64,000 nucleotides of DNA from Sindora glabra. Lineage: Eukaryota; Streptophyta; Magnoliopsida; Fabales; Fabaceae. A program made the translations under genes and the position numbers. The notes beneath the pieces were generated by a model, which saw only the letters and a list, made by a program, of their open reading frames with translations, did not search any database and had not been told where the DNA came from. The stretch is taken from positions 65,568,184 to 65,632,183 of the forward strand of contig CM035232.1 in the NCBI GenBank assembly GCA_020226215.1, given 5' to 3'. This document shows, one piece after another, positions 1-11,582 of the stretch; position 1 is the first letter of the stretch; each line of letters starts with the position of its first letter.

Positions 1-1319
1 GTAGTATTATAGCCATTTAGGGTAGCTAGCAATGAAAACTAGTCGTTACTAGCCAGTATACGAGCACTATAATAGTTAGAATCAATTAGTGAGTTAATTC
101 AGGACATCAAGGGTGTTCTCTAGATATCCAGAATTAATTGATGAATCAATTCACACCTATAGAATTGCAGACTAAAATTTAAAAGGCCATAATTTCTTCA
201 TTTTAAGTCTATTTTAAGTAAATGACGTATTGTTGGAAAACCATTTGAGTCTGCTTTCAAATGGACTAATTTCATGCTCATATCTAATGTAATTTTTTAG
301 ATATGTTTAAAGCAATGAACAAAGGTCAGAAACAATGAATTATGAAAAATTTATTTTTAAAACTCAAATTGTAAAATTGATAAGTCTTTCAAATCTTGAT
401 CATTTTGAGCAAATGACCATTCTATGGAAGCTCTTTGAGTTTATTTTCACATAAAAATGATTTCTTGCTCATATAATTTTTAGTTTTCAAGTTATGATCA
501 AAATAATGAGCATAAGTTAGAAAAGGCTAGGATGTAGAAAATTGATCTCTAGACTCAACTTGAAGATATCATAACTCTTTCATATATTGATCATTTTTAG
601 CAAATGATATATACTAGAAAGTTCTTTGAGTCTATTTTCATATGAAAAAAGTTTGACAATCAAATCGCAAGTATTTTATGAGATATGATTAAAAGAGTGA
701 CCAAAGGTCAAAATTGAAAAAATCAAAACCTTATATCATTAGTTTTTAAAATGTTCCTATAAGTTGTCTTGTAAAAACATAATTGTAGGCTATTTTTTTA
801 AAACATTTTGGTCTAGCTAAGATTATGAAAGCATGTTTGAACTTTATATCATGAAACACTCTATTTTCTTGATGCTTCCAAGCTTTCAAATAATTTAATC
901 TTCTTATCCTTCAATAATTAGATCACATCTTCTTTCTTATCTTTCTTCCTTATTCTTGAGTTAAGCATAATGTGATCTTCTATTCTTTTGCTTCAATGCT
1001 CACTCTTCTTCATTTTGAATTTTCCTATATAATAAATATGTACTTTGTAAACCATGTATATAGTTAGTCCAATCTAATATGTCAAGATATTAATATGCAT
1101 GATTCATATATATAAAATAGATTAGCACAAGAACATGCATAATTATCATATCATGTGTTTTGACCAAATATATGTTTAGTGATGCTTGTATAAAATATAA
1201 TTCTTTTAGCACATAATTAAGTATTGCTATTACAACCATAACCTAGCATGTCAGGCATTACTATTATAATAATAATTTGTCATCATCAAAACTCATCATA
1301 TATAACCTTGAGGTTAACA
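1..1319 (-). repeat. Partial 3' LTR of SIRE-like Copia remnant A
   Basis: Read on the minus strand this is the start of an LTR. Its right edge (ggttaaca, ending at 1319) and the following purine tract align with the corresponding edge of intact element E (39680-39712): both have a 'tatcatcaaaa'-like stretch, then ggttaaca, then a C/T run and atgatgA. Near the left window edge are two copies of the AATTGATT-type motif iterated in the LTRs of E. The other LTR end lies outside the window. No coding capacity is seen. The exact extent is inferred from homology with E. Confidence 0.6.
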
Positions 1320-1336
1320 TTCTTCTCTTTTTTTAT
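1320..1336 (-). other. Polypurine tract of remnant A
   Basis: On the minus strand this is an AAAAAAAGAGAAGAA-type purine run immediately before the LTR start TGTTAACC. That is the normal position of the plus-strand primer of an LTR retrotransposon. The equivalent tract of element E (39698-39712) has the same form. Confidence 0.6.
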
Positions 1337-4233
1337 GATGAGAAATCACCAAAGAAAAATATGTTCAAGATAATGATTTAATCTAGTAAGCATAAAATGA
1401 TATCAAATATTAAGCACATAACATATTTTTCTTTTCATCTTCTTTTCTCCCTATTTGACATCAACAAAAAGATAAGCAATCATATTGAAGCAAATAATGT
1501 CATACAAGTGATATTGTTATCATCTTCCTTTATTTGACATCAACAAAAAGGATAACCAAACATATTGAATCATGTAATGTCATGCAAATGATATGATACA
1601 AATGACATAGCATATATATATTTTTTTAATTTTCCCCCTAATCTAGTGACATATTAATGCATTTAATGTCATTATCTTTTCCCTCTATTTTTCATTATCA
1701 TCTTTTTCTTTTCCTTTTCTCTATAAGAAAATGAAAGTAGCTTAAAAGATAAATATCATTAGAAGACATATTATTCATCTTTTGTAGGTAAAGGCATATT
1801 CATGTCATATGATCTCAACAAGATTATGAAGGAATATATGTCATGATCATAAGAAAAGTACTCATCAAATAAATGAGTCAAAGAATATAGCACTTTACCT
1901 TCCTCCTTTAAGTAAGCATGAGAAGACATGTAATGTGTGTAAACATTTGAAGCTCTTCATGTCAAGACAAATAAGAGCTATAATATAGATTAAACATAAG
2001 CATGAATAGATATGTAATATGTATAAACATTTAAAGCTTTTCATGTTAAAAGATATATAAGCCAAATTATTGATCAAGTAGAAGTAAAGCTCCTACTCAA
2101 ATCGTGCTATTCATTTTACATAAGCTCCCTCTCAATCATACTTTCAATTTTATATAAGCTCCCCCTTAATGAAACAATGTTGATTTTCTCATAACTTTTA
2201 ACAAAATATGCTTCCCTCTTAAAAGACATAAAATGGATTTGAAATATGAAGAATATAGAGGGTTAAGACATATGTGCCTACCAAAGTATATAATCATATT
2301 TATAAGCTAGGTAAACATAAACCCTTTCTTAATCTAATGAAAAAGTATTTGAATTGCTCCTCCTTTCAAAATATGTAAAAAGGATTTAAATTATGAGAAG
2401 TATAAATGATCAAAACATGTATGTTTACTAAACCATTACAAAAACATGGCAAACATAAGTCTTTTTCAATCTAACAAAAAATATTTGAATTACTTCCCCA
2501 TTCAAAATACTTTGTTGAAATCAAATCTTTTAAACATGGTTATTTGAAAATAATATATTAAGATGATAATAGATTAAAGCAATTTGAAATGAATGACTTT
2601 TATTGTCAAACTAATTTGAAAATGATTAAAAGGAATCATTTGAAATAATCTAATACATTTATATCTCCTTAATAGGTTTCTTTTATGAATAAGCATGATT
2701 AGCACAAGTTCCAAGTTATTAAGAGACTTAACTTAAGCACATCATAAAAGAAGATGCAATAGGGATAAAAGAGATAAAAATTATCAAGCTTTCCCTATAG
2801 TGATGATAATGATCATGTAACAACAATAATTAAGTTCTTTTTCATCATAACCAAGCATATTTTTTATAATCATATCCTAACCAACTAAGAAGTAGTATAC
2901 CAAGAGTATAATGCAATCCAATCATTTATGATCTATAAGAAAAGAATAAAGATAGAGATACTTATAGGTTTTAACCATATGTGGTGCTCTTTGATTGTGG
3001 TCATCTTTTTCTCATCAATTGTAAAGAGAACATCATTGATCTTCATAAGAGATAAGTTTTTCTTGGTGTGCTTGCCTTTGGAGAAGAATTGGAAACCATT
3101 GCTTGATCAAGTGGAGACATATTCAAGTTAAAACTTGATTTTCCAACTCCACCAATACTCCACACTTTTAAAGTTGATCTTTTGGTTTGTCTCCTAAAAA
3201 ATGTTGTAAACTTTTAAGCATAAAACTCAAGATTGGAAATCAAATTCTAATGACATCTCAAGGAAAAGATAGCATTGTGACAATTCAAGATAGGAGATTA
3301 GGATATACCAAACAAATTCTAAACATTCTCTAATGAATTGTTAGCTATAAGTATTATTCTAGCACTTCTTGGAATATGTACATGATTGATAAAAAAACAT
3401 CTAGTAAGTACTATATCATTAATCATGTAACTTTGAACCTTTAAAGAGATAAGGGAAATCCAAATGAAATCATTTTCAAACTAATGAGTATTTTTGAAAA
3501 ATTCAAAAAGTAATTTATGATTTTAGAAAATACATGAAATTATTAAAACTCATAAAATTATTTTAAGGGAACAAGCATATAAGAGAAAATGATATGGCTA
3601 TATATGTATCAATAAGTGAAATAAACTCCTTTTTAAACATTTGTAAATTTTAAACTTTAAAAAATCATGGGGCTATTATGTTTCTAAATTCAAATATAAG
3701 TATATGAACCTTTAAGATACATTGGTAACATATTTACTTTGATGAAATAAATAACCTTCTTTTAGCACAAAGAGCACATATCATCTTAAAGGTAAATTTA
3801 AATATATCAATGATATATTTAATCCTTAACTATCAATACTCAAGAGAAATATAAAGCATATTGAGCATAAAGATAGGATAGAGTATACCAATCTTTTGAT
3901 TTTCCACTCCTTTTTGTAGAAGTTGACTTTGAGATAATCTAGCCTCAAGTTAATCTTGTCTTCCATTTTCATACTTTGCTTGAGGTAGTATCACACTTCT
4001 TTCCCACATAAAACTCTAAACAATTTCTTATCCTTTGTAATGAAAGGATTACTCTTGCTTACCGATTACCTTTCTCTAAAATGTTTGAGCTTTCATATAG
4101 CATCATTATGTTTTTGAAAAGCTTTAGCCATGTCAAGCTTTTTCCTTCTATCCATCTGCTTTGCAGAACTTCTTATTGAAGACTTCATTTTCTTTTTTTC
4201 TTAACCAAATTGCCCATCTTTGTAAGAATTTTT
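1337..4233 (-). mobile_element. Internal region of remnant A, no recognisable pol
   Basis: AT-rich sequence between the purine tract and the gag remnant. The part next to the LTR carries the 'tttgacatcaacaaaaag' block twice, at about 1452 and 1531 (79-bp period). Comparable text beside the 3' LTR of element E (about 39830) suggests SIRE 3' untranslated sequence. I find no protease, integrase, RT or RNase H motif, so pol was deleted or was never present. The small ORFs here (for example 1895-2077 and 2928-3131) have no recognisable domain and look like chance ORFs. Confidence 0.5.
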
Positions 4234-5309
4234 TTACACAATTAATTGACTAGGAGGACTTTTTGGTATCCATTTCATTTTAGGTCCTTCAATATTAGTA
4301 TTCAAGCATTTAGATACCTTAGGAACCCAAATTTCTTTTTTTCTCACATAAGATTTTCTCTTAATTAGACATAAGTGAGAAATATGACCTTCATAACCAC
4401 AATAATTACAAACAATATAATTCTTTCTACAATTTGATTTTTCATGAAAGATACATTTAAAAAACTTCGGCTTTTTATAGAAATTCCACTTTGATTCAAA
4501 TTTGCTAGAAGTTTTTCTTGATTTTCCAAGAGTAAAATCTATATCATCATTTGAAGACTTAGAAAGTGTACAAATTGAATGTTCAACTTCCTTTTTAGAT
4601 GAATTATTCTCAATTTCAAAGTAACAAGAAGATGAACAATCAAGTTCTATAGAAATCCTAACATCATGCAATTCATTAACAACACATAAGTCATCATTAC
4701 AAGGACTAGTATTAAAATTAAAGTCATATACCTCTAAATCCTTTTGAATCATGGAGCATGAATCTTCCATATGAAGCTCAATTTGATCAACATTAGACCC
4801 ATCCTTCCTTTTACTTTTGAATTCTTCATCAAGAGGTGTTGAACATATTTCATATTTTTGCACATCCTCTTAAAGAGTCTCCTTAGAGATAACCTTTTCT
4901 TATTCCTTTTCTTTTTCTTGCTTAATATAAACACACTCATTAATAGAACATGGTTATAGAAATTAATAAAAGTATCCCAAATTTCTTTAGTGTTAGAACA
5001 TTTAGGCACTTTGGCATATGCATCATTATTCAAACTACTATGCAAAATTTTCATTACTTTAATATTCAAAGTGAATTTCTTTTTATAACCATCATTTCAT
5101 TCACTTTTTAGTTTTAAAGTAAAACCATCCTTAATGATATCCCAAGCATCAAATTCAAAAAGTTGTTTATAACATTCTATTTTTCCTTTCCAAACTTTAA
5201 AATATGAACCATTAAAGGATAGAGGTTTAAAAATATCAACACATTCAAATATTAGAGCATTTAAAGTATCAAAATTTTCTTTTAAATAATTGTCATCAAA
5301 GGTTGCCAT
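4234..5309 (-). pseudogene. Degraded Copia gag of remnant A
   Basis: Gag is the retrotransposon capsid/nucleocapsid protein. Three overlapping minus-strand frames together read like a SIRE-type gag. The first starts with MATFDDNYLKENF at 5309 and continues with the gag N-terminal block (FNGSYFKVWKGKIECY, then DAWDIIKDG). The second (about 4749-5069) has the central block with KEIWDTFINFY. The third (4234-4863) has an acidic linker, then a CCHC zinc knuckle, CNYCGYEGHISHLC (C-x2-C-x4-H-x4-C), followed by lysine-rich sequence containing IWVPK and WIPKS, typical after the knuckle in this group. At least two frameshifts separate the pieces, so it is not functional. It sits directly downstream of the primer-binding site, as gag should. 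Confidence 0.8.
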
Positions 5310-5350
5310 AGATCCTCTTGAGACAGTTAAATCCTTTAAATAAGAGCCTG

Positions 5351-5366
5351 TGGCTCTGATACTAAT
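5351..5366 (-). other. Primer-binding site (tRNA-iMet type) of remnant A
   Basis: The minus strand reads ATTAGTATCAGAGCCA immediately after the LTR end. The GTATCAGAGCC core matches the plant initiator-methionine tRNA primer site TGGTATCAGAGC. With gag on the left and an LTR end on the right this fixes the orientation of the element as minus. Confidence 0.8.
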
Positions 5367-5706
5367 TGTAAGCCTTGGCAATCCACACCTAAGAAGGGGT
5401 GAATTAGGTATTTTTAAAATTTTTTACTATTTTTGAAATCCCCTTTGAAAATCTTTTAATTTTGGGAAGCCATAAAAATGATTTGGATTTAAATAATTTC
5501 AAAAAAGTTTTATGAAGATATTTGTTACACTCAAGATATGATAATTCAAGGAATTAATACAAACATATTCATTAAGTTTTCTTAAAATTATTTAAATTAA
5601 AATTATTCTCATAACTTCCCAAAATCAAAAGGTTTTCAAAAAATAATAAAAGTTTTAAAAATACTTCATTCACCCCCTCTTAAGTGTGAATTACCAAGGC
5701 CTATAT
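5367..5706 (-). repeat. LTR terminal segment forming a 340-bp inverted repeat
   Basis: The segment begins TGTAAGCCTTGG and ends CCAAGGCCTATA, near-perfect reverse complements. The symmetry continues inward along both arms: AAGAAGGGGTGAATTAGGT on the left pairs with the ATTCACCCCCTCTTAAG block on the right, and the 'cttttaattttgggaag' block pairs with 'cttcccaaaatcaaaag'. The outer left part is homologous to the LTR end of element E ('acagagggtggattagcta' near 46860), so this is the 3' end of a SIRE-like LTR, abutting the primer site. Whether the LTR continues past 5706 could not be shown. Confidence 0.75.
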
Positions 5707-6753
5707 ATTGAGTCCACGATAACAATAGTAAAGCCTTATCCAAGTTTATTGAGTCCATAAGCAAAAAAAAAAAAAGTATAGATTTGCACGAATCCTGAGG
5801 TCCAAAATGTTTTCATTCTAGGTTAATTTATTAACATTCCTCTTTTTATTCTCTCTACTTGTACCCTTTCCTTTGACTTTTCCTTCTTTCCCTTTTTATG
5901 CAAAACATTCTTTTTGCTCCTTGAAAACTGCTAATTGGGCTAATAACAAAAAATTTGGCCCCACTCTTGTTTATGCTTGAAAACCATTTTATTTATTTTT
6001 TTAAAACTCCAACTTTCCTAGTTTTTTGGCCCAAGTTTTATTTTGTTTTTTATATTCTTTCTCTACTGAAAATTTTCCACTAAATCTTATTCTAGATTTA
6101 ATAAAACTTCTTTTTAAATAAAATTTTTTTTTATTTTTTTATCTTATGTGTTAGAGTTTTAGTTTTATTTTTTAAAATATTCCAAAAGTTATTTTTTTAA
6201 AGCCCAAAGGTCTTCTCTCTCATACTATAACTTTGCATTTCGCCTTCTCTCATTGTGTGAAAATCATATCATCTCCCTATGAACCTCTATTATCACCAAT
6301 CAAGCTTTACAACTAAGCTCTTTCCATAATTTCTTGCTTAGGTTTTTATCTCTATCTTTTGACTTTTTTTTTCTTTCCATATTTGTTTAGGTTTTTTTTT
6401 TTTAGATTTTCCTTGTTCTATTTTTTTTTAATTTTTTTCTCAAACCTAAAAAAGAACTTCTATTTAGGTCTCTTAGTTTATTCTTTTTATATCAATAGGT
6501 TTCTTCTTTATTTGTTTCTTCTTTTGTGAAATTTCTTGTTAAACTTTAGCATTTTTTGTTCATTTATTTATCTTAACATTTTTTATTTTCAACAACTAAT
6601 TTCTCTTTGTTCCTACTTTTTCTTATTTCAATTATGCATAGAACTTTGTCATTTGTCAATTCCTTTTTCTTTGAAACTCAAAACCTCTATTTTCATCTTC
6701 TTCCCATTAAAAATCAAAAACCTTGTTTTTTTGCATTTTTTTCCTTTAAAAAA
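5707..6753 (+). other. T-rich, gene-free stretch (probable leader of element C)
   Basis: Strongly strand-biased T/C-rich DNA with many poly-T runs, followed by the start of the degraded ORF of element C. I see no LTR pair, primer site or domain-bearing ORF. The predicted small ORFs at 6536-6795 are translations of the T-rich tract (F/L-rich), except that one of their frames contains the likely start of the element C ORF. It may be the untranslated leader of that element; its 5' LTR was not found. Confidence 0.35.
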
Positions 6754-7809
6754 ATGGCTTCCCAATACTCATTCATAAAATTTCCAAGTCCCTAAAAAAA
6801 ACATTTTCATTTAAAAAAAAAGTATCAACCCCATAAAAGTAGATTTGGATTCCTTGGCCTTTAAAAGTGTGGAATGTATAGAGCACATTAGAAATCTTTA
6901 GTAGGAAAATTATATGGAGATGAATGAATTAGTATATAAAAGTTACACCAAAATCTTTTATGTTAATTTGGATGCATCGATGGTTGACACTATTTTGAAA
7001 ATGTTTGTTAGAGGAAGGATTCGCAGTATCACAATTGAAAGGATGAACTAAATCATTAGTATGCCTAATGAAGGAGAAGTAGTGATAGTAAGAAAAGGAG
7101 AAATAATCTTCAAAGGATATAATGCCAACCAGTGGATTATAGAGCTTTCAAAAGGACTTCACCATGTTAAAGGAGAAATACTTAACAAGGATAGAAAAGG
7201 CATTACTCGACATTATTACTTAAATCATTTTTCCTAAACAAGGTGGTTTAAGTAATATTAATAGCTTTAAGGCATTTCTCTTGTGGGCTATTGAAAGAGA
7301 AGTCAAGATAAACCTAAGACACTTGGTCATCCAACATATGGTACAATAGCTCCTTATAATAATCATTAGGATTTATCAAGAACTCAGCATGGATATGTCC
7401 TTTGAGATTAGCAAAGTTGTAATAAAAGGAAACTTATGAATGCTTGTTGGTCTAGGTTTCTTTCTTATAGAGGTAGTAAGATTGTAAAGAAAGCAAAAAG
7501 CCTTATGAAGTTATTTAGCTTAAAAAGAAAATTTAATCTTACTCTTTCTAAAAAAGAGCAATCTAGTTCTAAAGATTATGAGATCACCAAGTCTAATTTT
7601 GAAAAGCAATAAAGTCAAATTCTTCATTTCCCTTTGATCATGATGATTAACCACCTTTAGAAAGCAAAGGAAATTTTATTCTTAATTAACTTATTCCTAA
7701 GAAAGTAAACAGAGGTTAATCAACTATGGATCTAAAAGATAACAAAATAAGAGAGTTAAGCATAGAAGACAAACTTCAAAATTATGTAAGAAGATTGAGT
7801 TAAGCTGAT
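6754..7809 (+). pseudogene. Degraded ORF of 'putative plant transposon protein' type, 5' part (element C)
   Basis: A plausible start (ATGGCTTCCCAATAC) at 6754 is followed, with frameshifts and stops, by conserved-looking blocks: DSLAFKSVECIEHIRN; then from 6914 MEMNELVYKSYTKIFYVNLD and FVRGRIRSITIERMN; a stop at 7049; then 62 more residues to a stop at 7235. Further downstream is FLLWAIEREVKINLRHLVI. The order FY-N-L, VRG, and a hydrophobic WAI block resembles the plant-specific domain annotated 'putative plant transposon protein', common in plant retroelements; its function is unknown. The ORF is interrupted at 7809 by element B and resumes at 17255. The same type of ORF occurs in element E (40048-42080). 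Confidence 0.55.
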
Positions 7810-9376
7810 TGAATGTGCACATTACAACATGCCCAAATTGATTATAATTGGTTTGCTAAAAATTATGCCATATAAGGTGAAAAACTAGGTCATACCCTAG
7901 TGATCCCTTGATATATCCTTTCTTAATTATTTATCAATAATGATTACATAATTATTTAAGCTTTTTCTGCACTAAAAATAGATGAAAGAAAGGTAAACAA
8001 AAGTGAAATAAGAATGCAAATAGAAATGAAGATAGAATGTAGAATACAACATAGAATTCATATAGTATGCAAAATAAGATAAACATAAAACCAAATTAGG
8101 GGTTTTGATTTAAAATTAAAATAAATGTATTAAGCAAAACAAAACACAAGACTAAAATGGCAAGGAAGAAAATTAATATAGCAAAGTAGTCAATCCAAGG
8201 ATTTAAGAGTTTTTAGTGTGGATTAATCATAAATTAAAAGATATTTTATCATTCTAATTAATTTTTTAACTTTGAATTCTCCAAAAACTCCCACAATAAT
8301 TCATGAACTCTACGCTAGATGACTGTCTAAAATTTGATCAATTAAGATTAGCTAGAATAAGCAACTGCTATAATTCATAAAGAAGCAATATCGAAATTGA
8401 TTTAAAGATAGAATTTAACTAAATTGAGGGATTAAACAAAAAACATCTAATTCAATATCTTAACTCTATATCCTTATGTGAAAAACCATAGTTAACTAAC
8501 CATAATTTAACATAAAAGTAGATAAAGATTAGAAACCATAAGATTGTACACCAATTATATCAAATCAACATTCAACACATGCAATTTCAAGCAATTAGCA
8601 TAAAAAATAAGGGAAAGAGGAAAAATAATTAGAAGAAGTCAAAATTACAAATTAGGACCTTATAGTTTAATAAAGATAAGCCTCGTAATCCTTGAATCAA
8701 CTAGAAGTTTAGCTTTTCATGGTTGAAGAACAAGAAACTTCAAAAAAAAGAGAAAAGTTATTTTTACTAAATTGTGTAGTATGTCAAAGTATGTAGCATT
8801 CTTGCCTCCTCATTTGACTTGATAACCACTAAAACCTAATGAGCTTAAATCCTATGCCTCTTAGTGTTAGAAAGAATAGGGCATTGCTAATTTTAGAATT
8901 CTAGAACCTATTTTACAAAGCAATATACTCCAAGAATTATAGTAGTGAAATTTTGCAAGTTTGGCTTTCACCCAGTGTAAAACTACTAAAACTATGTAGT
9001 TTCAATAAATGATGAAATAAAAAAGTTGTAACGTTGGGTCTTAGGAAACTTTAACACTAATTTCACATTAATTAGACCTTTAAAGCTTCAAATATAGCCT
9101 AAAAACTAAAATTAACTTATCTAAAATAGAAATAGGACTTTAACTCCCTATTAAATTAAACATTTCAGACATTTGAATTTGGTTTTGACCAAAATATAAA
9201 AATTGTAGAGCATTTTTTAAATTTTTGAATGATATAAAGATTAGTTAAATCTAATATTTGAAGCTTAAGATATAGCCAAAAACTTGAAATAGTGCAAAAA
9301 TTTAATATTAATTGAATGATTTCAAATCATTGTAAAACTAACCCTAAATCACATAACAAGATCAATTCTATAAAAT

Positions 9377-9437
<61 letters not shown>

Positions 9438-9492
9438 CACATTAAAAGGTATGAAGTAAGAGGAAATAATATAGGTAAAATATTACACATTA
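7810..9492 (-). repeat. 3' LTR of Gypsy element B
   Basis: Aligns along most of its length with 15900-17254 in the same orientation, for example the 'ttgattataa...gtttgctaaaaattatg' block at about 7837 and 15926. It carries a (TA)n expansion and about 200 bp near 8930-9130 that the right copy lacks. On the minus strand it starts TAATGTG, where the right copy has TGATGTG, and it ends CATTCA. Confidence 0.85.
9381..9436. repeat. (TA)28 microsatellite inside LTR of B
   Basis: Uninterrupted TA dinucleotides for 56 bp. The matching place in the other LTR (about 17190) has no such run, so the expansion arose after the element inserted. Confidence 0.95.
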
Positions 9493-9512
9493 AATTCTCC
9501 TACACTTAGACT
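9493..9512 (-). other. Polypurine tract of element B
   Basis: The minus strand reads AGTCTAAGTGTAGGAGAATT immediately before the LTR start. It resembles the AAGTGTGGGGGAGA-type plus-strand primer of Athila/Tat-group Gypsy elements, with apparent G-to-A changes. Confidence 0.65.
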
Positions 9513-11582
9513 TTTCATGACCTCGAGCGAGATACAACTTTATTCAAAACTAAGAAATAAAATAAAAGATTTACTTTCCAAAAACTTCAAAAATCACAAA
9601 TCCACAAGAAAGAAATAATTAAAGTTAGCAAGAAATATAATATATGATGAAAAATAAAATCTTGACAAATTTGAAATTAACCAATATAGTAACTTTATTT
9701 AAAAAAAGTATATTAACATGGCAGATTCTTACAAAATTCACTTTCGTACTCTCAAGTATTTATAGTAAGTGTTTCACTCAAATTTATTTCATGAAATTGC
9801 TCTACCATAAGCTTGCTAATCATCTAATCTTCAATACTCAAATCACATGCACAACATAAATCAAAAGGACTTTATCTAAGGTTATAATATGATTAAGGAA
9901 AAGGAAAGGAAAAATGAAGGTATAAAAGGATAGAGACAAAAAAAAAATCAATAGAGTATTTGAACTATAAACATATAGGCTAATCATGAACAATTATAAC
10001 TTAACATAATAATGCAAATTCAAATTCAAACACTTATCAACTTCTTTCTTTTTCCTTTCTTTTTTTTTTTTTGCGTCAATTCATTTTGCCTTAGTTTTTT
10101 TTTCACTTTTTTTTACTTTCACTTTCTTTTTCATTTTGTTTCTTTCTTTTTAATTTTTGTTTCTTTCTTTTATTACTTTTTTTCAACTAACCTTTGAACT
10201 TGAAGTTAATAACTTTTCATGCTACACAAACTTACAAACCCTCACACTTATTCAAGAGCTCATTTTACAAAAATTTAAATGCTCTATTGATCCTTAAGAT
10301 TAAGTAAAGACACTTACTTCTCATTAGAAAAATACTCATGGGCTAATGAATAAAGAAATGAAGTAACTGAGTTCAAGGGAGCTCAATAAAGATAAAAATT
10401 CGAGGTCGACTATTTACCTCTAACTTATATAAAGAAAGAATATTTTTATCATTTTTATGCATGTATATGCAAATGTATTCTTAAAAAGATTCAAAGTAAG
10501 TTCTAAGGAAACAAATCATGGAAGAACATTATACAAGAAGGAAAGATAATAGTGTAAATTTTTACCATAAGACTCGAAATCTCACTAGGATGTCATGTTT
10601 CCATGTTTAATCCACTAATTTAAAATTCATCACTACATTAATCAATTATAAAAAGCAAAATTATTCATTCAATCATGTTATGAATTTTATCTAATTTCAA
10701 TTGAATATTACTAATGAAAAATATAAAATCTCTATCAATAAAAAACAACTAAAATGATTCAAAAAAACTAAAAAAATAAGTGAAAAATAATTTTTTTAAA
10801 AATTTTAAAATTTTTTATCTTTTTTATTTGTTTTGAAAGTATTAAAAAGCATTAAATAAAGAAATGAAATACAAAAATAAATCTCAAAATATCCCCCCAC
10901 ACTTAAATTTTGCATTGTTTTCAATGTAAAGTATATTAATATTATCAAGAAAGATAAATGACAAGTAAATAAAAGAAAAAGGTAAGAGAAAGCAAATTTA
11001 AAGTGTTTGGGTTGCCTCCTAAGAAGCACCTTTCTTTAATATTTTTGGCTAGACATAGCTTGAATATTTTCAACTAGGTTCTATATAATAATTGATTACT
11101 TGCATTGCTTCTAAATTACTAACTTTTAATTCATCCATCAAAGAGGTGCTTTGTGAATTGAGATCATCAGGAACACTTTCTCTAAGTATTATTCTCAAAT
11201 CATTCTTTCTTGAAAGTTGAAAATCAACCTATAAAATAAATTGAACATGATTAATAAAATAACTAGAATGATCAGTATAAAAGCACTATTTTTCCCTTAA
11301 AAATTAAATCTCTTCATCATTATCTTTTGCAATTTTTGAAATAATATTGTTTTCATCACTTATAAATGCAAAAATCTTAGCATATATAGCACACTTAGTG
11401 TCATTATCATAGTAAGTACACTCATGGCTAACCTTATAATCCATGAATTTGAAAAGTTTAAGAAATTTAGCAAGTATGTCATCATGAATAGCATCAACAT
11501 ATACATTAGAATAAATAAACTTAGAACTAACAAGATCAAAATAAAAAATAGCAAAGCAAAAAAAAAATAGAAAATAGAAAAG
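9513..11582 (-). mobile_element. Non-coding 3' region of element B
   Basis: AT-rich, with T-rich tracts such as 10040-10190 that create spurious F/S-rich ORFs. Two signals stand out on the minus strand: TTTAAGTGTGGGGGGAT (about 10891-10907), a second polypurine-tract-like sequence, and GGTGCTTCTTAGGAGGCAAC (about 11010-11030), close to the GGGAGGCAACCC block commonly seen downstream of coding sequence in plant Gypsy elements. From 11582 leftward about 100 codons continue, partly open, from protease (…ECTYYDND-type text near 11400), but I recognise no RT, RNase H or integrase. Confidence 0.6.

Noticed and set aside
10012..10197. 61-residue F-rich plus-strand ORF
   Set aside because: Translation of a T-rich tract in the non-coding 3' region of element B.
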